Source: Granulicella arctica (GTDB lineage: Bacteria > Acidobacteriota > Terriglobia > Terriglobales > Acidobacteriaceae). From it: a stretch of DNA of 64,000 nt. The stretch is from positions 248,001 to 312,000 of the forward strand of contig NZ_JACCCW010000002.1 of assembly GCF_013410065.1 (NCBI RefSeq), in the 5' to 3' direction. Position numbers and translations under genes: made by a program. Under the pieces are notes generated by a model. It was not told where the DNA came from and searched no databases. It was given only the letters and a program-made list of their open reading frames with translations. Positions 9,562 through 18,566 of the stretch are shown here, piece by piece (the first letter of the stretch is position 1; the number at the start of each line of letters is the position of its first letter).

Positions 9562-10425
9562 CTAAAGCTTGTCTGCCTCATCCTCCAGCGGCTTCGCCTT
9601 CCACGCCTGATGATTCTCCCGCAGCACCACCGCATGCAGCCGGAGCACTCCCTTCAACTGAGCCTTCATATCTTGTGCCAGATAGGGGGCCAGTGCCTGG
9701 TCAAGCAACCCGTGCAGAATCCGCTCCGCCTCCACACAATCCTCAAGGCTGCGCTTCAGGTCGTGCACGCGCAACCGCGTCTCCGCCCGTGTAATGTAAG
9801 CATTCGCCGCCGCCAGCGACCCTGGATACGCATCTGCCACGGTCGTCACCGCATTCTCGCCGACTGCGGCTGCTTCCTTCGGCTTGCCCTGCCGTAGCAA
9901 CACCAGCGCAACGTCGTTGAACGCCACCGCATGTGCCACCATATGTCCGGTTGGGGTGAATCGTCCCGCGATATCCAGTGCCTGCTGGCACACCCCGAGG
10001 GCGTTCGCATCCTTCGCCCGCTCCAGCGTCTCGCACTGCTCATGCACCGGCTCAAAGTCCTTCGCCACCAGATCATCCGGCGACGGCGGAGCCTCATGCA
10101 GAGAAAAATCCACCTTCGTCGTTACCACCGCCGGAACCGCCTTGCCCGCTCGTATCATCGGCTTGTAGCTCGCCAGCGAATACGCATCCACCGCCGCTTG
10201 CCGCAGCTCTTCAGGCCCTGAGAGCGCCTTCACCGCCGTCACTCGCCCTGTCTCCGACACCCGCACCTCCAGCTCCACGGTTCCCTGGATGTGCTTCTGC
10301 TTCGCCTCAGCCGGGTACACAATCGTCGGCGGCGTAATCGGCTCGTCGTTGACGACCGGCGTCTGAGCATGGACAAAAGGAAGCGCGATACTGAGAAAAA
10401 GAGCGAGCGGCAATCCAGACTTCAA
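9562..10425 (-). CDS. Periplasmic protein with TonB C-terminal domain
   Basis: A 287-aa protein that starts with TTG at 10425, seven bases after a strong GGAGG. A signal peptide (LPLALFLSIALPFVHAQ) is followed by a TonB C-terminal fold at about 30-110 (PTIVYPAEAKQKHIQGTVEL). The rest is helical and TPR-like. It lacks an N-terminal membrane anchor that would remain after cleavage, so it is not a classic TonB energy transducer. Acidobacteria carry many such secreted TonB_C proteins; function unknown. An in-frame extension to 11070 is only a shadow of priA. Confidence 0.8.
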   Translation of the reverse strand: MKSGLPLALFLSIALPFVHAQTPVVNDEPITPPTIVYPAEAKQKHIQGTVELEVRVSETGRVTAVKALSGPEELRQAAVDAYSLASYKPMIRAGKAVPAVVTTKVDFSLHEAPPSPDDLVAKDFEPVHEQCETLERAKDANALGVCQQALDIAGRFTPTGHMVAHAVAFNDVALVLLRQGKPKEAAAVGENAVTTVADAYPGSLAAANAYITRAETRLRVHDLKRSLEDCVEAERILHGLLDQALAPYLAQDMKAQLKGVLRLHAVVLRENHQAWKAKPLEDEADKL

Positions 10426-10467
10426 AGTGTTTCCTCCGAACCCCGACAGGATACCGTACCCGCATGA

Positions 10468-12987
10468 GTGGCGAATGAAGGCAGCGGACGATACCCTGAA
10501 GCTGTGCCCCTCTTCTGCGACGTCGCCCTCCCCGTTCCGCTCGACCAGACCTTCACCTACGCGGTGAACGGCGCGGTCCCGACGGTTGGCGCGCGCGTGC
10601 TCGTCCCCTTCAGCGGACAGCGGCTCATGGGCGTCGTCCTCCGCGTCCACTCTGACCCGCTTCCCGAGGGCATCGAAGCCAAACCCGTCCAGCAGGTCCT
10701 CGACGACGCTCCACTCCTCCCCGACGAGCTTATGCGCCTGGCAACCTGGATCGCCTCGTACTATGTGGCACCACTCGGCGAGGTCCTCCGCGGCATGCTC
10801 CCCCTCTCCGCCGAGGTCAAACGCCACCTCGTCTACCGCATCGCCGAGCAGGGCCGCAAGGTCCTCTACGAGGGAGCAGAGAAGGGATCCTCGCGCCGCT
10901 CCCGTCTCACCCCCGAGGAGCAGAACCGCGAGTACGCCGTCCTCAACTACCTCGAGTCCGGCGAACCAGCGAAGGCGTCGGCACTCCGCTCCGCCACACA
11001 AGCCAACAAAGCCCTCCTCGACGGCATGGTCAAAAAGAAATGGCTCCTCCGCGAGGCCATCGCCGACCAACGCGACGCTCGCCGCCTGGAGCGAATCGCC
11101 GTCCTTGTCCCCGAAGCGCGTCTCCCCAAGCTCAACGACAACCAGACCGCCATCCTCGCCGAACTCGCCGCCGTCGGTGGCCGCATGCGCATCAGTGATC
11201 TCCGCGCCCTTCAGGTTCCCGACTCGACGCTAGGCACCCTCGTAAAGCGCGGCCTAGTGGCGATTGAAGAGGTTCCTGAAGCCTTCCACATGGGCGGAAT
11301 CGGCCAGCATCCCAGCAAGAAACACGCCCACGAGCACGCCCTCAACGAGGCCCAGATGGAGGCCCTCTCGACCATCGCCGCTGCCATGGCCAAGGGGGGC
11401 TTCCAGCCGCACCTCCTCTACGGTGTCACCGGTTCCGGCAAGACCACCGTGTACTTTGCCGCCATGCAGCGAGCTCTAGACGCAGGCCACTCCGCACTCC
11501 TGCTCGTCCCCGAGATCGGCCTCACCCCAGCCATGACCGGCCAACTTGTCGCAGCCTTCGGTGCTGAGGTCGCTCTGCTCCACTCGCAGCTCACTCCGGA
11601 CGAGCGCGCCGAGCAGTGGCACCGCATCCGTCGCGGCGAAGCCCGTATCGTCGTCGGCACGCGCTCTGCCGTCTTCGCACCACTCGTCAAACTCGGCCTC
11701 ATCATCGTCGATGAAGAGCACGACTCCAGCTACAAGCAGGAGGAGACGCCGCGTTACCACGGCCGCGACGTTGCCGTCATGCGCGCGAAGTTCAACGACG
11801 CCACCATCGTCCTCGGCTCCGCCACGCCCTCGCTCGAAAGCTGGTCTAATTCTGAAAAAGGCCGCTACCGGCGCGTTGAGATGCTCACCCGCGTCATGAA
11901 TCGCCCCCTCCCGGAGGTCGAACTCGTCGACATGCGCGCCGAATTCCAGGCCACCGGCCAGGAGAACCTCTTCTGCCGCCGCCTCATCGAGGAGACCCAG
12001 GCCACCCTCGACCGCGGCGAGCAAGCCATCATCCTGCTCAACCGCCGTGGCTACTCCTTCGTCGTCATGTGCCGCTCCTGTGGCGAAAAGATCGAGTGCG
12101 AAAACTGCGCCATCTCGATGACCTTCCACAAGCCCGCCACCCGCACCGATCTGCACGCCCATCCCGGCGAGCGGCTCGAATGCCACTACTGCGGCTTCCG
12201 CCGGTCCGTCCCCAAGCTCTGCCCCAAGTGCAACAGCGAGCATCTCTACTACCTCGGCGCCGGCTCCCAGCAAGGCGAAGAGCGTCTCCAGGAGATCTTT
12301 CCCAACGCCCGCATCGGCCGCATGGATCGCGACACCGTCCGCGGTCGCAGCGACATGGAGCGCCTCCTCACCCGCCTCCACGCGGGCGAGATCAACCTCC
12401 TCGTCGGCACGCAGATGATCGCCAAGGGGCACGACATCCACGGCGTCACACTGGTCGGCGTCGTCGGTGCCGATCATGCCCTCGGCCTCCCCGACTTCCG
12501 CGCCGCCGAGCGCGTCTTCCAGCTCCTCACCCAGGTATCAGGCCGAGCCGGACGCGGCGATCTCCCCGGCAAGGTCCTCGTCCAGACTTACCATCCCGAC
12601 CATTACGCCATCCAGTTTGCCGCGAAGCACGACTATCCCGCCTTCGTCGCGAAAGAGATGCAGTACCGCCGCTGGATGCACTATCCACCCTTCTCCGTCC
12701 TTGCCAACGTCCTCATTCAGAGCGACAAACTCGAGGAAGCGACTGGATGGTCCGCCACCCTCGGCGGCTGGTTTCAAAAGACCAGCTTCGACAAGGTCCG
12801 CATCCTCGGCCCCGCCGCCGCGCCCATCGTGCGTCTCAAGCGCATCTACCGCTATCACTTCGTCCTGAAGGCCGAAAAGCGTCAGACGCTCGGCGAGGTT
12901 CTCCGCCGCATGCTCGCCTTCGCCGACGCTCAGGGCATTCCACGTCGCAGCATCCTCGTCGATGTGGATGCGGTTCACCTGATGTAA
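10468..12987 (+). CDS. priA: Primosomal replication helicase PriA
   Basis: PriA recognises stalled forks and reloads the replicative helicase. The N-terminal DNA-binding domain contains FTYAVNG and PFSGQRLMGVVL. Walker A GVTGSGKTT is at about 320-328 and the DEEH box at about 415. A zinc-binding cluster of Cys pairs (CRSCGEKIECENC, CHYCG, CPKC) lies at about 534-590, and helicase motif VI is near VSGRAGRG. The length of 839 aa is normal to slightly long. I take GTG at 10468; GTG at 10504 is a possible alternative. Confidence 0.95.
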   Translation: MANEGSGRYPEAVPLFCDVALPVPLDQTFTYAVNGAVPTVGARVLVPFSGQRLMGVVLRVHSDPLPEGIEAKPVQQVLDDAPLLPDELMRLATWIASYYVAPLGEVLRGMLPLSAEVKRHLVYRIAEQGRKVLYEGAEKGSSRRSRLTPEEQNREYAVLNYLESGEPAKASALRSATQANKALLDGMVKKKWLLREAIADQRDARRLERIAVLVPEARLPKLNDNQTAILAELAAVGGRMRISDLRALQVPDSTLGTLVKRGLVAIEEVPEAFHMGGIGQHPSKKHAHEHALNEAQMEALSTIAAAMAKGGFQPHLLYGVTGSGKTTVYFAAMQRALDAGHSALLLVPEIGLTPAMTGQLVAAFGAEVALLHSQLTPDERAEQWHRIRRGEARIVVGTRSAVFAPLVKLGLIIVDEEHDSSYKQEETPRYHGRDVAVMRAKFNDATIVLGSATPSLESWSNSEKGRYRRVEMLTRVMNRPLPEVELVDMRAEFQATGQENLFCRRLIEETQATLDRGEQAIILLNRRGYSFVVMCRSCGEKIECENCAISMTFHKPATRTDLHAHPGERLECHYCGFRRSVPKLCPKCNSEHLYYLGAGSQQGEERLQEIFPNARIGRMDRDTVRGRSDMERLLTRLHAGEINLLVGTQMIAKGHDIHGVTLVGVVGADHALGLPDFRAAERVFQLLTQVSGRAGRGDLPGKVLVQTYHPDHYAIQFAAKHDYPAFVAKEMQYRRWMHYPPFSVLANVLIQSDKLEEATGWSATLGGWFQKTSFDKVRILGPAAAPIVRLKRIYRYHFVLKAEKRQTLGEVLRRMLAFADAQGIPRRSILVDVDAVHLM

Positions 12988-13034
12988 AGAAAAACAAGCA
13001 AAAAATGGGATTTAAAACTTACAGTAAGGGTTTG

Positions 13035-13304
13035 TTAGTCCAGTAGATGCAGCTCTTTGCCTGGCTTGAACCGCACCGCTTTACCCGGCGCGATCGTTAC
13101 CTCGGCGCCTGTGCGGGGGTTGCGGCCGATGCCTGTCTTCCTTGGCTTCACGGTAAACACGCCAAAGCCGCGCAGTTCGATTCGGTCGCCAGCGATGAGG
13201 CTCTGCTTCATCGTGTCGAAGATGGCGTCAACCGCCGCCTCGGCCTTGGTCTTCGGCAGGCCGGTACGGTCCACAACCCGTTGAATGAGATCCTGCTTGA
13301 TCAA
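13035..13304 (-). CDS. HU/IHF family nucleoid protein
   Basis: The 89-aa sequence is a full HU/IHF fold: LIQRVVDRTGLPKTKAEAAV helices, then RGFGVFTVKPRKTGIGRNPR with the DNA-binding arm, then VRFKPGKELHLLD. It bends and compacts DNA. It starts with TTG at 13304. The GIGRNPRTG arm with Pro resembles HU more than IHF-specific forms. It is divergent from dcd, with a 154-bp promoter region between them. Confidence 0.93.
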   Translation of the reverse strand: MIKQDLIQRVVDRTGLPKTKAEAAVDAIFDTMKQSLIAGDRIELRGFGVFTVKPRKTGIGRNPRTGAEVTIAPGKAVRFKPGKELHLLD

Positions 13305-13458
13305 GTGACGAGCCTTTCTGCTTTACTATTTAAAGATACATCTGTCGGCAGCACAGAATGCAGTGATCTTAGAAATACTCTGGGCGAATGTCAACGAAAC
13401 GTCTGCAACTCGTTTCATTGTCAATACATTAGGAATCATCAAAGGTAGCGGGAGTCGA

Positions 13459-14013
13459 ATGGCCATCAAGAGCGATCGTTGGATTCGTCAACAGGCAACA
13501 GAGCACGGAATGATCTCTCCGTTCAGCGAAAAACAGGTCCGCAACGGCGTTATTTCTTATGGATTGTCCTCCTACGGGTACGACCTGCGCGTCTCCGACG
13601 AGTTCAAAATCTTTACCAACGTCAATAGCGCCATCATTGACCCCAAGAGCTTCGACGAGCGATCCTTCGTCACAGTCGTCGCCGACAGCGTGATCGTCCC
13701 GCCCAACTCCTTTGCGCTAGCCCGATCCATCGAGTACTTCAAGATTCCCCGCGACGTCCTGACCATCTGCGTAGGTAAATCGACCTATGCCAGATGCGGT
13801 ATCATAGTGAATGTGACTCCCTTTGAGCCCGAATGGGAAGGGTTTGTTACGCTCGAGATCTCGAACACCACTCCGTTGCCCGCTAGAATCTACGCAAATG
13901 AAGGATTATGTCAGATATTATTCTTTCAGTCAGATGAGACCTGTGAAGTAAGCTACGCGGACCGCAAAGGAAAGTACCAGAATCAAACCGGCATCGTTTT
14001 ACCGAAGTTGTAA
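13459..14013 (+). CDS. dcd: dCTP deaminase
   Basis: It converts dCTP to dUTP for thymidylate synthesis; bifunctional forms also release dUMP. The motif [10 protein letters not shown] is at about 106-115, with the catalytic Glu in [20 protein letters not shown]. The length is 184 aa. I use ATG at 13459, which has a GGGAG site 6 bp upstream and matches the family N-terminus ([12 protein letters not shown]). A longer frame to 13363 adds non-family residues. Confidence 0.94.
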   Translation: MAIKSDRWIRQQATEHGMISPFSEKQVRNGVISYGLSSYGYDLRVSDEFKIFTNVNSAIIDPKSFDERSFVTVVADSVIVPPNSFALARSIEYFKIPRDVLTICVGKSTYARCGIIVNVTPFEPEWEGFVTLEISNTTPLPARIYANEGLCQILFFQSDETCEVSYADRKGKYQNQTGIVLPKL

Positions 14014-14093
14014 GCGCCTTCCACTTATGGGCGATTGGCGAAAGACCACCTTCGACCGGGGCCAGATACGAGTATTTTGGGGGCTATAGGTTG

Positions 14094-14750
14094 ATGGAAG
14101 AGAGCAAGAAAGTCGTGAATCAACAAGTGGGTCTGGTCGCCAACGATCCTTTGCGCATCCTCGGATTGCAGGTCATCCTGTCGGAAGAGGCGCAGGCGAA
14201 CGTCGTTCCGCTCACGATTCCGGGCGCTCTTCACTCGTTCGAACTCTCTCTCCTCCTGATCGACGTCGATAGCTCGCCGCAGCTCTTCGAGCAGCTCGCC
14301 ACCTTCCGCCGCCTGCGTCCCGATCTGCGGGTCATCGTGCTCGGCCGCGAAAGCGACCAGGAGTTCGTCCAGCGCGTCATCGGAGCAGGAGCCAAGGGTT
14401 ATCTCTCGCATGACGCCAAGGAAAGCGACATTCGGCTGTGCATTGAAGTGGTCCGTGACGGCTCGATATGGGCTCCGCGCAAGGTGCTTGCTCGTCTGAT
14501 CGATGCGTCCGTCACCTCCGCGGCGGCGCCACGCCCCTCGGCCGAATCGAAGTTCACCGAGCGCGAGGGTGAGGTGCTGAACCTCCTCATCGAAGGCCGT
14601 CCCAACCGGGACATCGCGATGCTGCTGGGAATCGACGAAGGCACCGTAAAGGCCCACATCAGCCGGCTGATGCGCAAGGTCGGGGTAGGAAACCGCACGG
14701 CACTCACGATGCACTTCCTTAGTTCGAGCTCGAACCGACAGGCTAATTAG
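14094..14750 (+). CDS. NarL/LuxR-type response regulator with degenerate receiver
   Basis: The C-terminal LuxR helix-turn-helix at about 150-205 (FTEREGEVLNLLIEGRPNRD, then GTVKAHISRLMRKVGV) is clear. The N-terminal receiver is altered: the acidic pair expected after strand 1 reads VANDPL. A possible phospho-Asp is in LLIDVD (about 55-60) and the Lys is in AGAKGYL. No histidine kinase is adjacent, so this is an orphan regulator, perhaps working without full phosphorylation. ATG at 14094; TTG at 14091 also possible. Confidence 0.85.
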   Translation: MEESKKVVNQQVGLVANDPLRILGLQVILSEEAQANVVPLTIPGALHSFELSLLLIDVDSSPQLFEQLATFRRLRPDLRVIVLGRESDQEFVQRVIGAGAKGYLSHDAKESDIRLCIEVVRDGSIWAPRKVLARLIDASVTSAAAPRPSAESKFTEREGEVLNLLIEGRPNRDIAMLLGIDEGTVKAHISRLMRKVGVGNRTALTMHFLSSSSNRQAN

Positions 14751-15091
14751 CCCTTCAAGCTGGTCCAATCTAATGTCATTCTGGTTAACAATCCCTATTA
14801 CTGAAGTCGGCTGACCTGTGTACTCTTGCCTAATCTCTGCTTACCCCTGAAAGTAATTGGAGCAACACAGACCTGGGAGAGTGGGGTTGTGGGTGAGGTT
14901 CCGGAGTTACGATTCCGTGCCATTCTCGCAACCCCCATTTTTTTTCTCTCACTCAGGCAACGTCTGCCCAAACCTTGAAAATGGGATGCATGCAACCCTT
15001 GTGCGGGGTCTGTCCGTCAGACTGTAAGTGAACGGGAGTCGGCGAGCGTATGCCGCACCGCATGTTGCATCCACAAGAGAGGTTTAAAACA
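14751..15091. other. 341-bp intergenic region
   Basis: No gene is seen. It contains a terminator-like GGGGTTG/CAACCCC structure ending in a run of T residues at about 14883-14945, then about 130 bp that must hold the promoter of the SYLF gene. A tract of roughly eight T residues at 14938-14945 is the most distinctive element. Confidence 0.6.
14883..14945 (+). terminator. Terminator-like structure after the response regulator
   Basis: GGGGTTG at 14883-14889 can pair with CAACCCC at 14929-14935, directly followed by eight T residues. The loop is long (39 nt), so efficiency is uncertain. Confidence 0.5.
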
Positions 15092-15790
15092 ATGAAGAAG
15101 TTAACGGGCATTGCATGTTTAATTGCCTTGGCCACAACGGCTGTCTCCGCGTTTGGTGCTACGGATCGATCGAAGCTCGACGAGCGTCTCAACAGCGCCC
15201 AGGCTGTCGTCCATGAGATCATGGCGACTCCGGACAAGGGCATTCCCCAGAGCATTCTTGCTGGAGCCTCCTGCGTTGTCGTTATCCCGAGCTTCAAGAA
15301 GGGTGCCTTTGTCGTCGGCGCGCAGTATGGTCAGGGTGTCGCGACCTGCCGCACGCCCCGTGGCTGGAGCGCTCCTGTCTTTGTCCAGCTCGCCGGTGGC
15401 AGCTTCGGCTTTCAGATCGGGGGCCAGGCTACGGACCTCGTCCTCGTGGCAATGAACCAGAATGGGCTTCAGGACATGCTGAAGAACAAGTTCAAGATCG
15501 GTGGCGATGCCGCTGCCTCCGCCGGCCCGGTTGGGCGTAACGCGCAGGCCGGAACCGACTGGAAGCTGAACGCCGAGTTCCTCACCTACTCGCGCAGCAA
15601 GGGTCTCTTTGCCGGAATCGACCTCGACGGTACGGTCCTCTCGCAGAACCAGGATGACACCCGCACCTTCTACGGCGCAGATGTTCCCTTCGACACTGTC
15701 CTTAAAGGGGATAAGGTCACCCCTACCGATGCGCGTCCGTTCGTGCACACGGTAGCGAAGTACTTCATCATCTCGAAAGACAACCAGTAA
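15092..15790 (+). CDS. Secreted SYLF (Ysc84-type) lipid-binding domain protein
   Basis: A signal peptide (LTGIACLIALATTAVSAFGA) is followed by a SYLF domain: GIPQSILAGASCVVVIP, KKGAFVVGAQYGQGV, GGSFGFQIGGQATDLVL. SYLF domains bind phospholipids; bacterial members are exported and of unclear role. The length of 232 aa is typical. ATG at 15092 follows AGAGAGG. It stands alone between two terminators. Confidence 0.88.
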   Translation: MKKLTGIACLIALATTAVSAFGATDRSKLDERLNSAQAVVHEIMATPDKGIPQSILAGASCVVVIPSFKKGAFVVGAQYGQGVATCRTPRGWSAPVFVQLAGGSFGFQIGGQATDLVLVAMNQNGLQDMLKNKFKIGGDAAASAGPVGRNAQAGTDWKLNAEFLTYSRSKGLFAGIDLDGTVLSQNQDDTRTFYGADVPFDTVLKGDKVTPTDARPFVHTVAKYFIISKDNQ

Positions 15791-15809
15791 ACAAGTTGAG
15801 GGAAGGGAA

Positions 15810-15846
15810 GGAGGGGCAGCCATTCGTGGCTGCCCCCTCCTTGTTT
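15810..15846 (+). terminator. Rho-independent terminator after SYLF gene
   Basis: GGAGGGGCAGCC at 15810-15821 pairs with GGCTGCCCCCTCC at 15828-15840 with one bulge and a 6-nt loop, followed by TTGTTT. Confidence 0.88.
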
Positions 15847-15880
15847 AAGCGAATCTTAACTCTGGCAGTAAACTAAGGGC

Positions 15881-16828
15881 TTGAGCCAGAGATCTCATTC
15901 AAAGGGGCCGAACCCCGCTTTCAACGTCCGTGAGGTGTTGGAATTTCTCTTGGTGTGGATCGCCGTCCATACGCTGCGTCTGCTGCCGCGCTCGCTGGCA
16001 CGCAGGATCGGTGCCGGCATCGGCTCCATCGCGCTCAAGCGGCTGGGCAGGCTCCGCAAGGTGGGCCTCCAGAATCTGCACCTGGCCTTCCCGCAGATGC
16101 CCGAAGCTGATCGCCTCCGCATCCTTGAAAATGTCTACCGAAATCTGGGCTGGCTCCTCGCCGAGTTCTGCCAGATGGCAACCTACACTCCAGAATCCGC
16201 AGGAAAATTCATCCGCTACGATGGCCTCGAGCACTACCTCGCAGCCCGCGAGCGCGGCAAGGGCGTCCTCGTCCTCACCGGCCATCTCGGCGCATGGGAG
16301 CTCTCCAGCTTCTACCACTCCCTCGTCGGCTATCCGATGGGCCTCGTCATCCGACGGCTCGACAACCCGCTCGTCGATCGCTTCGTCAACCGCATCCGCT
16401 GCCTGCACGGCAACCGCGTCATCCACAAGGACGACTTCGCGCGCGGTCTCATCGCCTCCATGCGCGCCGGGGAGACCGTCGGCATCCTCATGGACACCAA
16501 CATGACGCCGCCCCAGGGCCTCTTCGTGCCCTTCTTCGACATCCCCGCATGTACCGCCTCCGGACTCGCACGCGTGGCCCTCAAGACCGGTGCCGCCGTC
16601 GTCCCCGGCTTCCTCCTCTGGGAGGAGCGCGAACAGCAGTACATCCTCCGCTTCGGCGAAGAATTAACCCTCGAACACACGGGCGACAGCGAAGCAGATA
16701 CCATGGCCAACACAGCTCTGTTCACGGCGGTCATCGAGCGCTATATCCGCCAGTATCCCGACCAGTGGCTGTGGATGCACCGGCGCTGGAAGACACGCCC
16801 ACCCGGGGAGGATCGCCTGTACCGATGA
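15881..16828 (+). CDS. lpxL: Lipid A acyltransferase (LpxL/HtrB family)
   Basis: It adds a secondary acyl chain to lipid A at the inner membrane. The catalytic HX4E motif is H-LGAW-E near 134-139 (LTGHLGAWELSSF). An N-terminal hydrophobic helix (FLLVWIAVHTLRLLP) and the later MDTNMTPPQGLFVPFF block also fit. The length of 315 aa is normal. The TTG start at 15881 has a poorly spaced ribosome binding site, and GTG at 15935 is an alternative. It overlaps lpxD by 4 bp, giving a lipid A operon. Confidence 0.9.
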   Translation: MSQRSHSKGPNPAFNVREVLEFLLVWIAVHTLRLLPRSLARRIGAGIGSIALKRLGRLRKVGLQNLHLAFPQMPEADRLRILENVYRNLGWLLAEFCQMATYTPESAGKFIRYDGLEHYLAARERGKGVLVLTGHLGAWELSSFYHSLVGYPMGLVIRRLDNPLVDRFVNRIRCLHGNRVIHKDDFARGLIASMRAGETVGILMDTNMTPPQGLFVPFFDIPACTASGLARVALKTGAAVVPGFLLWEEREQQYILRFGEELTLEHTGDSEADTMANTALFTAVIERYIRQYPDQWLWMHRRWKTRPPGEDRLYR

Positions 16829-17784
16829 TGACCCTGCATCAACTCGCAAAGCTGGTAGGCGCTGAGCTCACTGCGCCCGAAGCCGATCAGCCTTCCGCCG
16901 AGCTCACCCGCGTCTCCCACCTCGAAGCCGCATCCAGTGACGCCATCGTCTTCGCCTCCGATGCCAGGACCCTCACCTCTGCCCTCGCCTCACCAGCCGG
17001 AGCCATTCTCGCCGCAGCAAAGTTATTCCCCGCAGCAGCGGCGAACGATTCCCGTCTTATCTACGTCACGGACGCACGCTACGCCTTCGCCCTCGCCGCC
17101 AGCCACCTGCAAGCGCAGCCGACCGAGAGCGAAGTCCACCCCACAGCCGTCCTCGGCAAAGGCGTCACTCTGGGTAAAGCAACAACCATCGGTCCGCACG
17201 CCGTCCTCGGCGACGGCGTCCACATCGGCAATCACTGCGCCATCGGCGCTCACGTCACCCTCTACACCGGAACCACCCTCGGCGATCACGTCGTCGTACA
17301 GGCCGGAGCCGTCCTCGGCGCAACCGGCTTCGGCTATGCCTGCCATGCAGATACCGGTGAGTACCTCCTCTTTCCCCAGCAGGGAACCCTCGTCATCGAG
17401 GACCACGTCGACATCGGCGCCACCACCACCATCGATCGCGGGGCGCTCGGCGAAACTCGCATCGGTCGCGGCACAAAGATCGACAACCTCGTTCACATCG
17501 GTCACAACTGCACCATCGGTCGCAACGTCGTCATCGCCGCGCAGACCGGCATCTCCGGCTCAAGCGTCGTCGAGGACGGAGCGATCCTCGGCGGCCAGGT
17601 CGGTATCGGTGAGCACGCCACCGTGGGCCGCGGCGTCATCCTCGGCGGGGGAGCCGGTGTCCTCAGCGGCAAAAAAATGCACGGTCCCAACCAGGTCTTC
17701 TGGGGCCGCCCTGCACGCCCCTTGAAGGAGTACCTCCGCGACCTAGCCCGTCTGCGCGGAGGCCGCAAGGGGTCGGAGGCCTGA
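16825..17784 (+). CDS. lpxD: UDP-3-O-acylglucosamine N-acyltransferase LpxD
   Basis: It adds the N-linked hydroxyacyl chain to UDP-acyl-glucosamine, the third lipid A step. An N-terminal uridine-binding domain (about 1-100) is followed by a long left-handed beta-helix of hexapeptide repeats (about 100-290), with the conserved HIGHNCTIGRNVVIAAQTGI active-site region. The length of 319 aa is slightly short against 340, with a small C-terminal helix. ATG at 16825 (or 16828) follows GGGGAGG. Confidence 0.94.
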   Translation: MMTLHQLAKLVGAELTAPEADQPSAELTRVSHLEAASSDAIVFASDARTLTSALASPAGAILAAAKLFPAAAANDSRLIYVTDARYAFALAASHLQAQPTESEVHPTAVLGKGVTLGKATTIGPHAVLGDGVHIGNHCAIGAHVTLYTGTTLGDHVVVQAGAVLGATGFGYACHADTGEYLLFPQQGTLVIEDHVDIGATTTIDRGALGETRIGRGTKIDNLVHIGHNCTIGRNVVIAAQTGISGSSVVEDGAILGGQVGIGEHATVGRGVILGGGAGVLSGKKMHGPNQVFWGRPARPLKEYLRDLARLRGGRKGSEA

Positions 17785-17785
17785 G

Positions 17786-18412
17786 ATGGCTATCGTCGTC
17801 GTTGGCGGAAGCACCCGCAATATCGGCAAAACCAGCGTTGTCGCCGGCCTCATCCGCTCCCTGCCGGAGATGCATTGGACCGCCTTCAAGATCACCCAGT
17901 TCGGCCACGGTGTCTGCTCCGCCAACGGCGAGCCCTGCGACTGCGAGACTGCCGACCACACCATTGCCATCAGCGAAGAGCGCGATGCCAAGTCTGGCAC
18001 GGACTCCGCCCGTTATCTCGACGCCGGCGCCGTACGCTCCTTCTGGGTGCGTACTCGGCAGGGCCAACTCGCCGAAGCCATGCCGCGTATCCGCAAGGAG
18101 CTTGCGCAGGCCGAAAACGCAATCATCGAATCGAACAGCATTCTGCGCTTCCTTCGGCCCGATCTCTACCTCAGTGTGCTCGACCCGGCCACCGTGGACT
18201 TCAAAGATTCAGCACGTCTCTTCCTCGACCGCGCCGATGCCGTCCTGCTGCCCGAGGGCGAACTCGGCAGCCCGCAGTGGAAGGGAGTCTCGCTGAAGCT
18301 CCTCAGAGGCACACCGCTGCTGCCGATGCGGCCACCTGAATATGTGACAACAGAGTTAACAAAATTTGTAAATGACTACCTTTGGACGCTAAATGCTATG
18401 TCGCCTAGGTGA
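17786..18412 (+). CDS. P-loop NTPase of unknown function, lpxLD operon
   Basis: The 208-aa protein begins with a Walker A GGSTRNIGKTS at 7-17 and a fold resembling MobB/SIMIBI GTPases. It contains a Cys-rich patch (NGEPCDCETADHTI) and ends in a short helical tail. The start codon is one base after the lpxD stop, so it is co-transcribed with lpxL and lpxD. I do not know a characterised homologue. The link to envelope synthesis is inference from position only. Confidence 0.75.
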   Translation: MAIVVVGGSTRNIGKTSVVAGLIRSLPEMHWTAFKITQFGHGVCSANGEPCDCETADHTIAISEERDAKSGTDSARYLDAGAVRSFWVRTRQGQLAEAMPRIRKELAQAENAIIESNSILRFLRPDLYLSVLDPATVDFKDSARLFLDRADAVLLPEGELGSPQWKGVSLKLLRGTPLLPMRPPEYVTTELTKFVNDYLWTLNAMSPR

Positions 18413-18566
18413 CCGATGAGGAAACCATCGATACCAACCCACTACTTTAGTGCGACGATAGCGTAACCTGCATCATTAAACACACAATTCTACGCAAAAA
18501 ATACATCAGAATGAACAGAATAAGCGGGAATCGTTGTCCCGTATCCTCGTAGCTAACACAGAGCCT

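Noticed and set aside
9562..11070. A 502-aa minus-strand frame reaching into priA.
   Set aside because: The part beyond 10425 is the antisense of priA; the real gene starts with TTG at 10425, with a strong ribosome binding site and signal peptide.
12069..13046. 325-aa plus-strand frame inside priA.
   Set aside because: Arg/Pro-rich out-of-frame shadow of priA.
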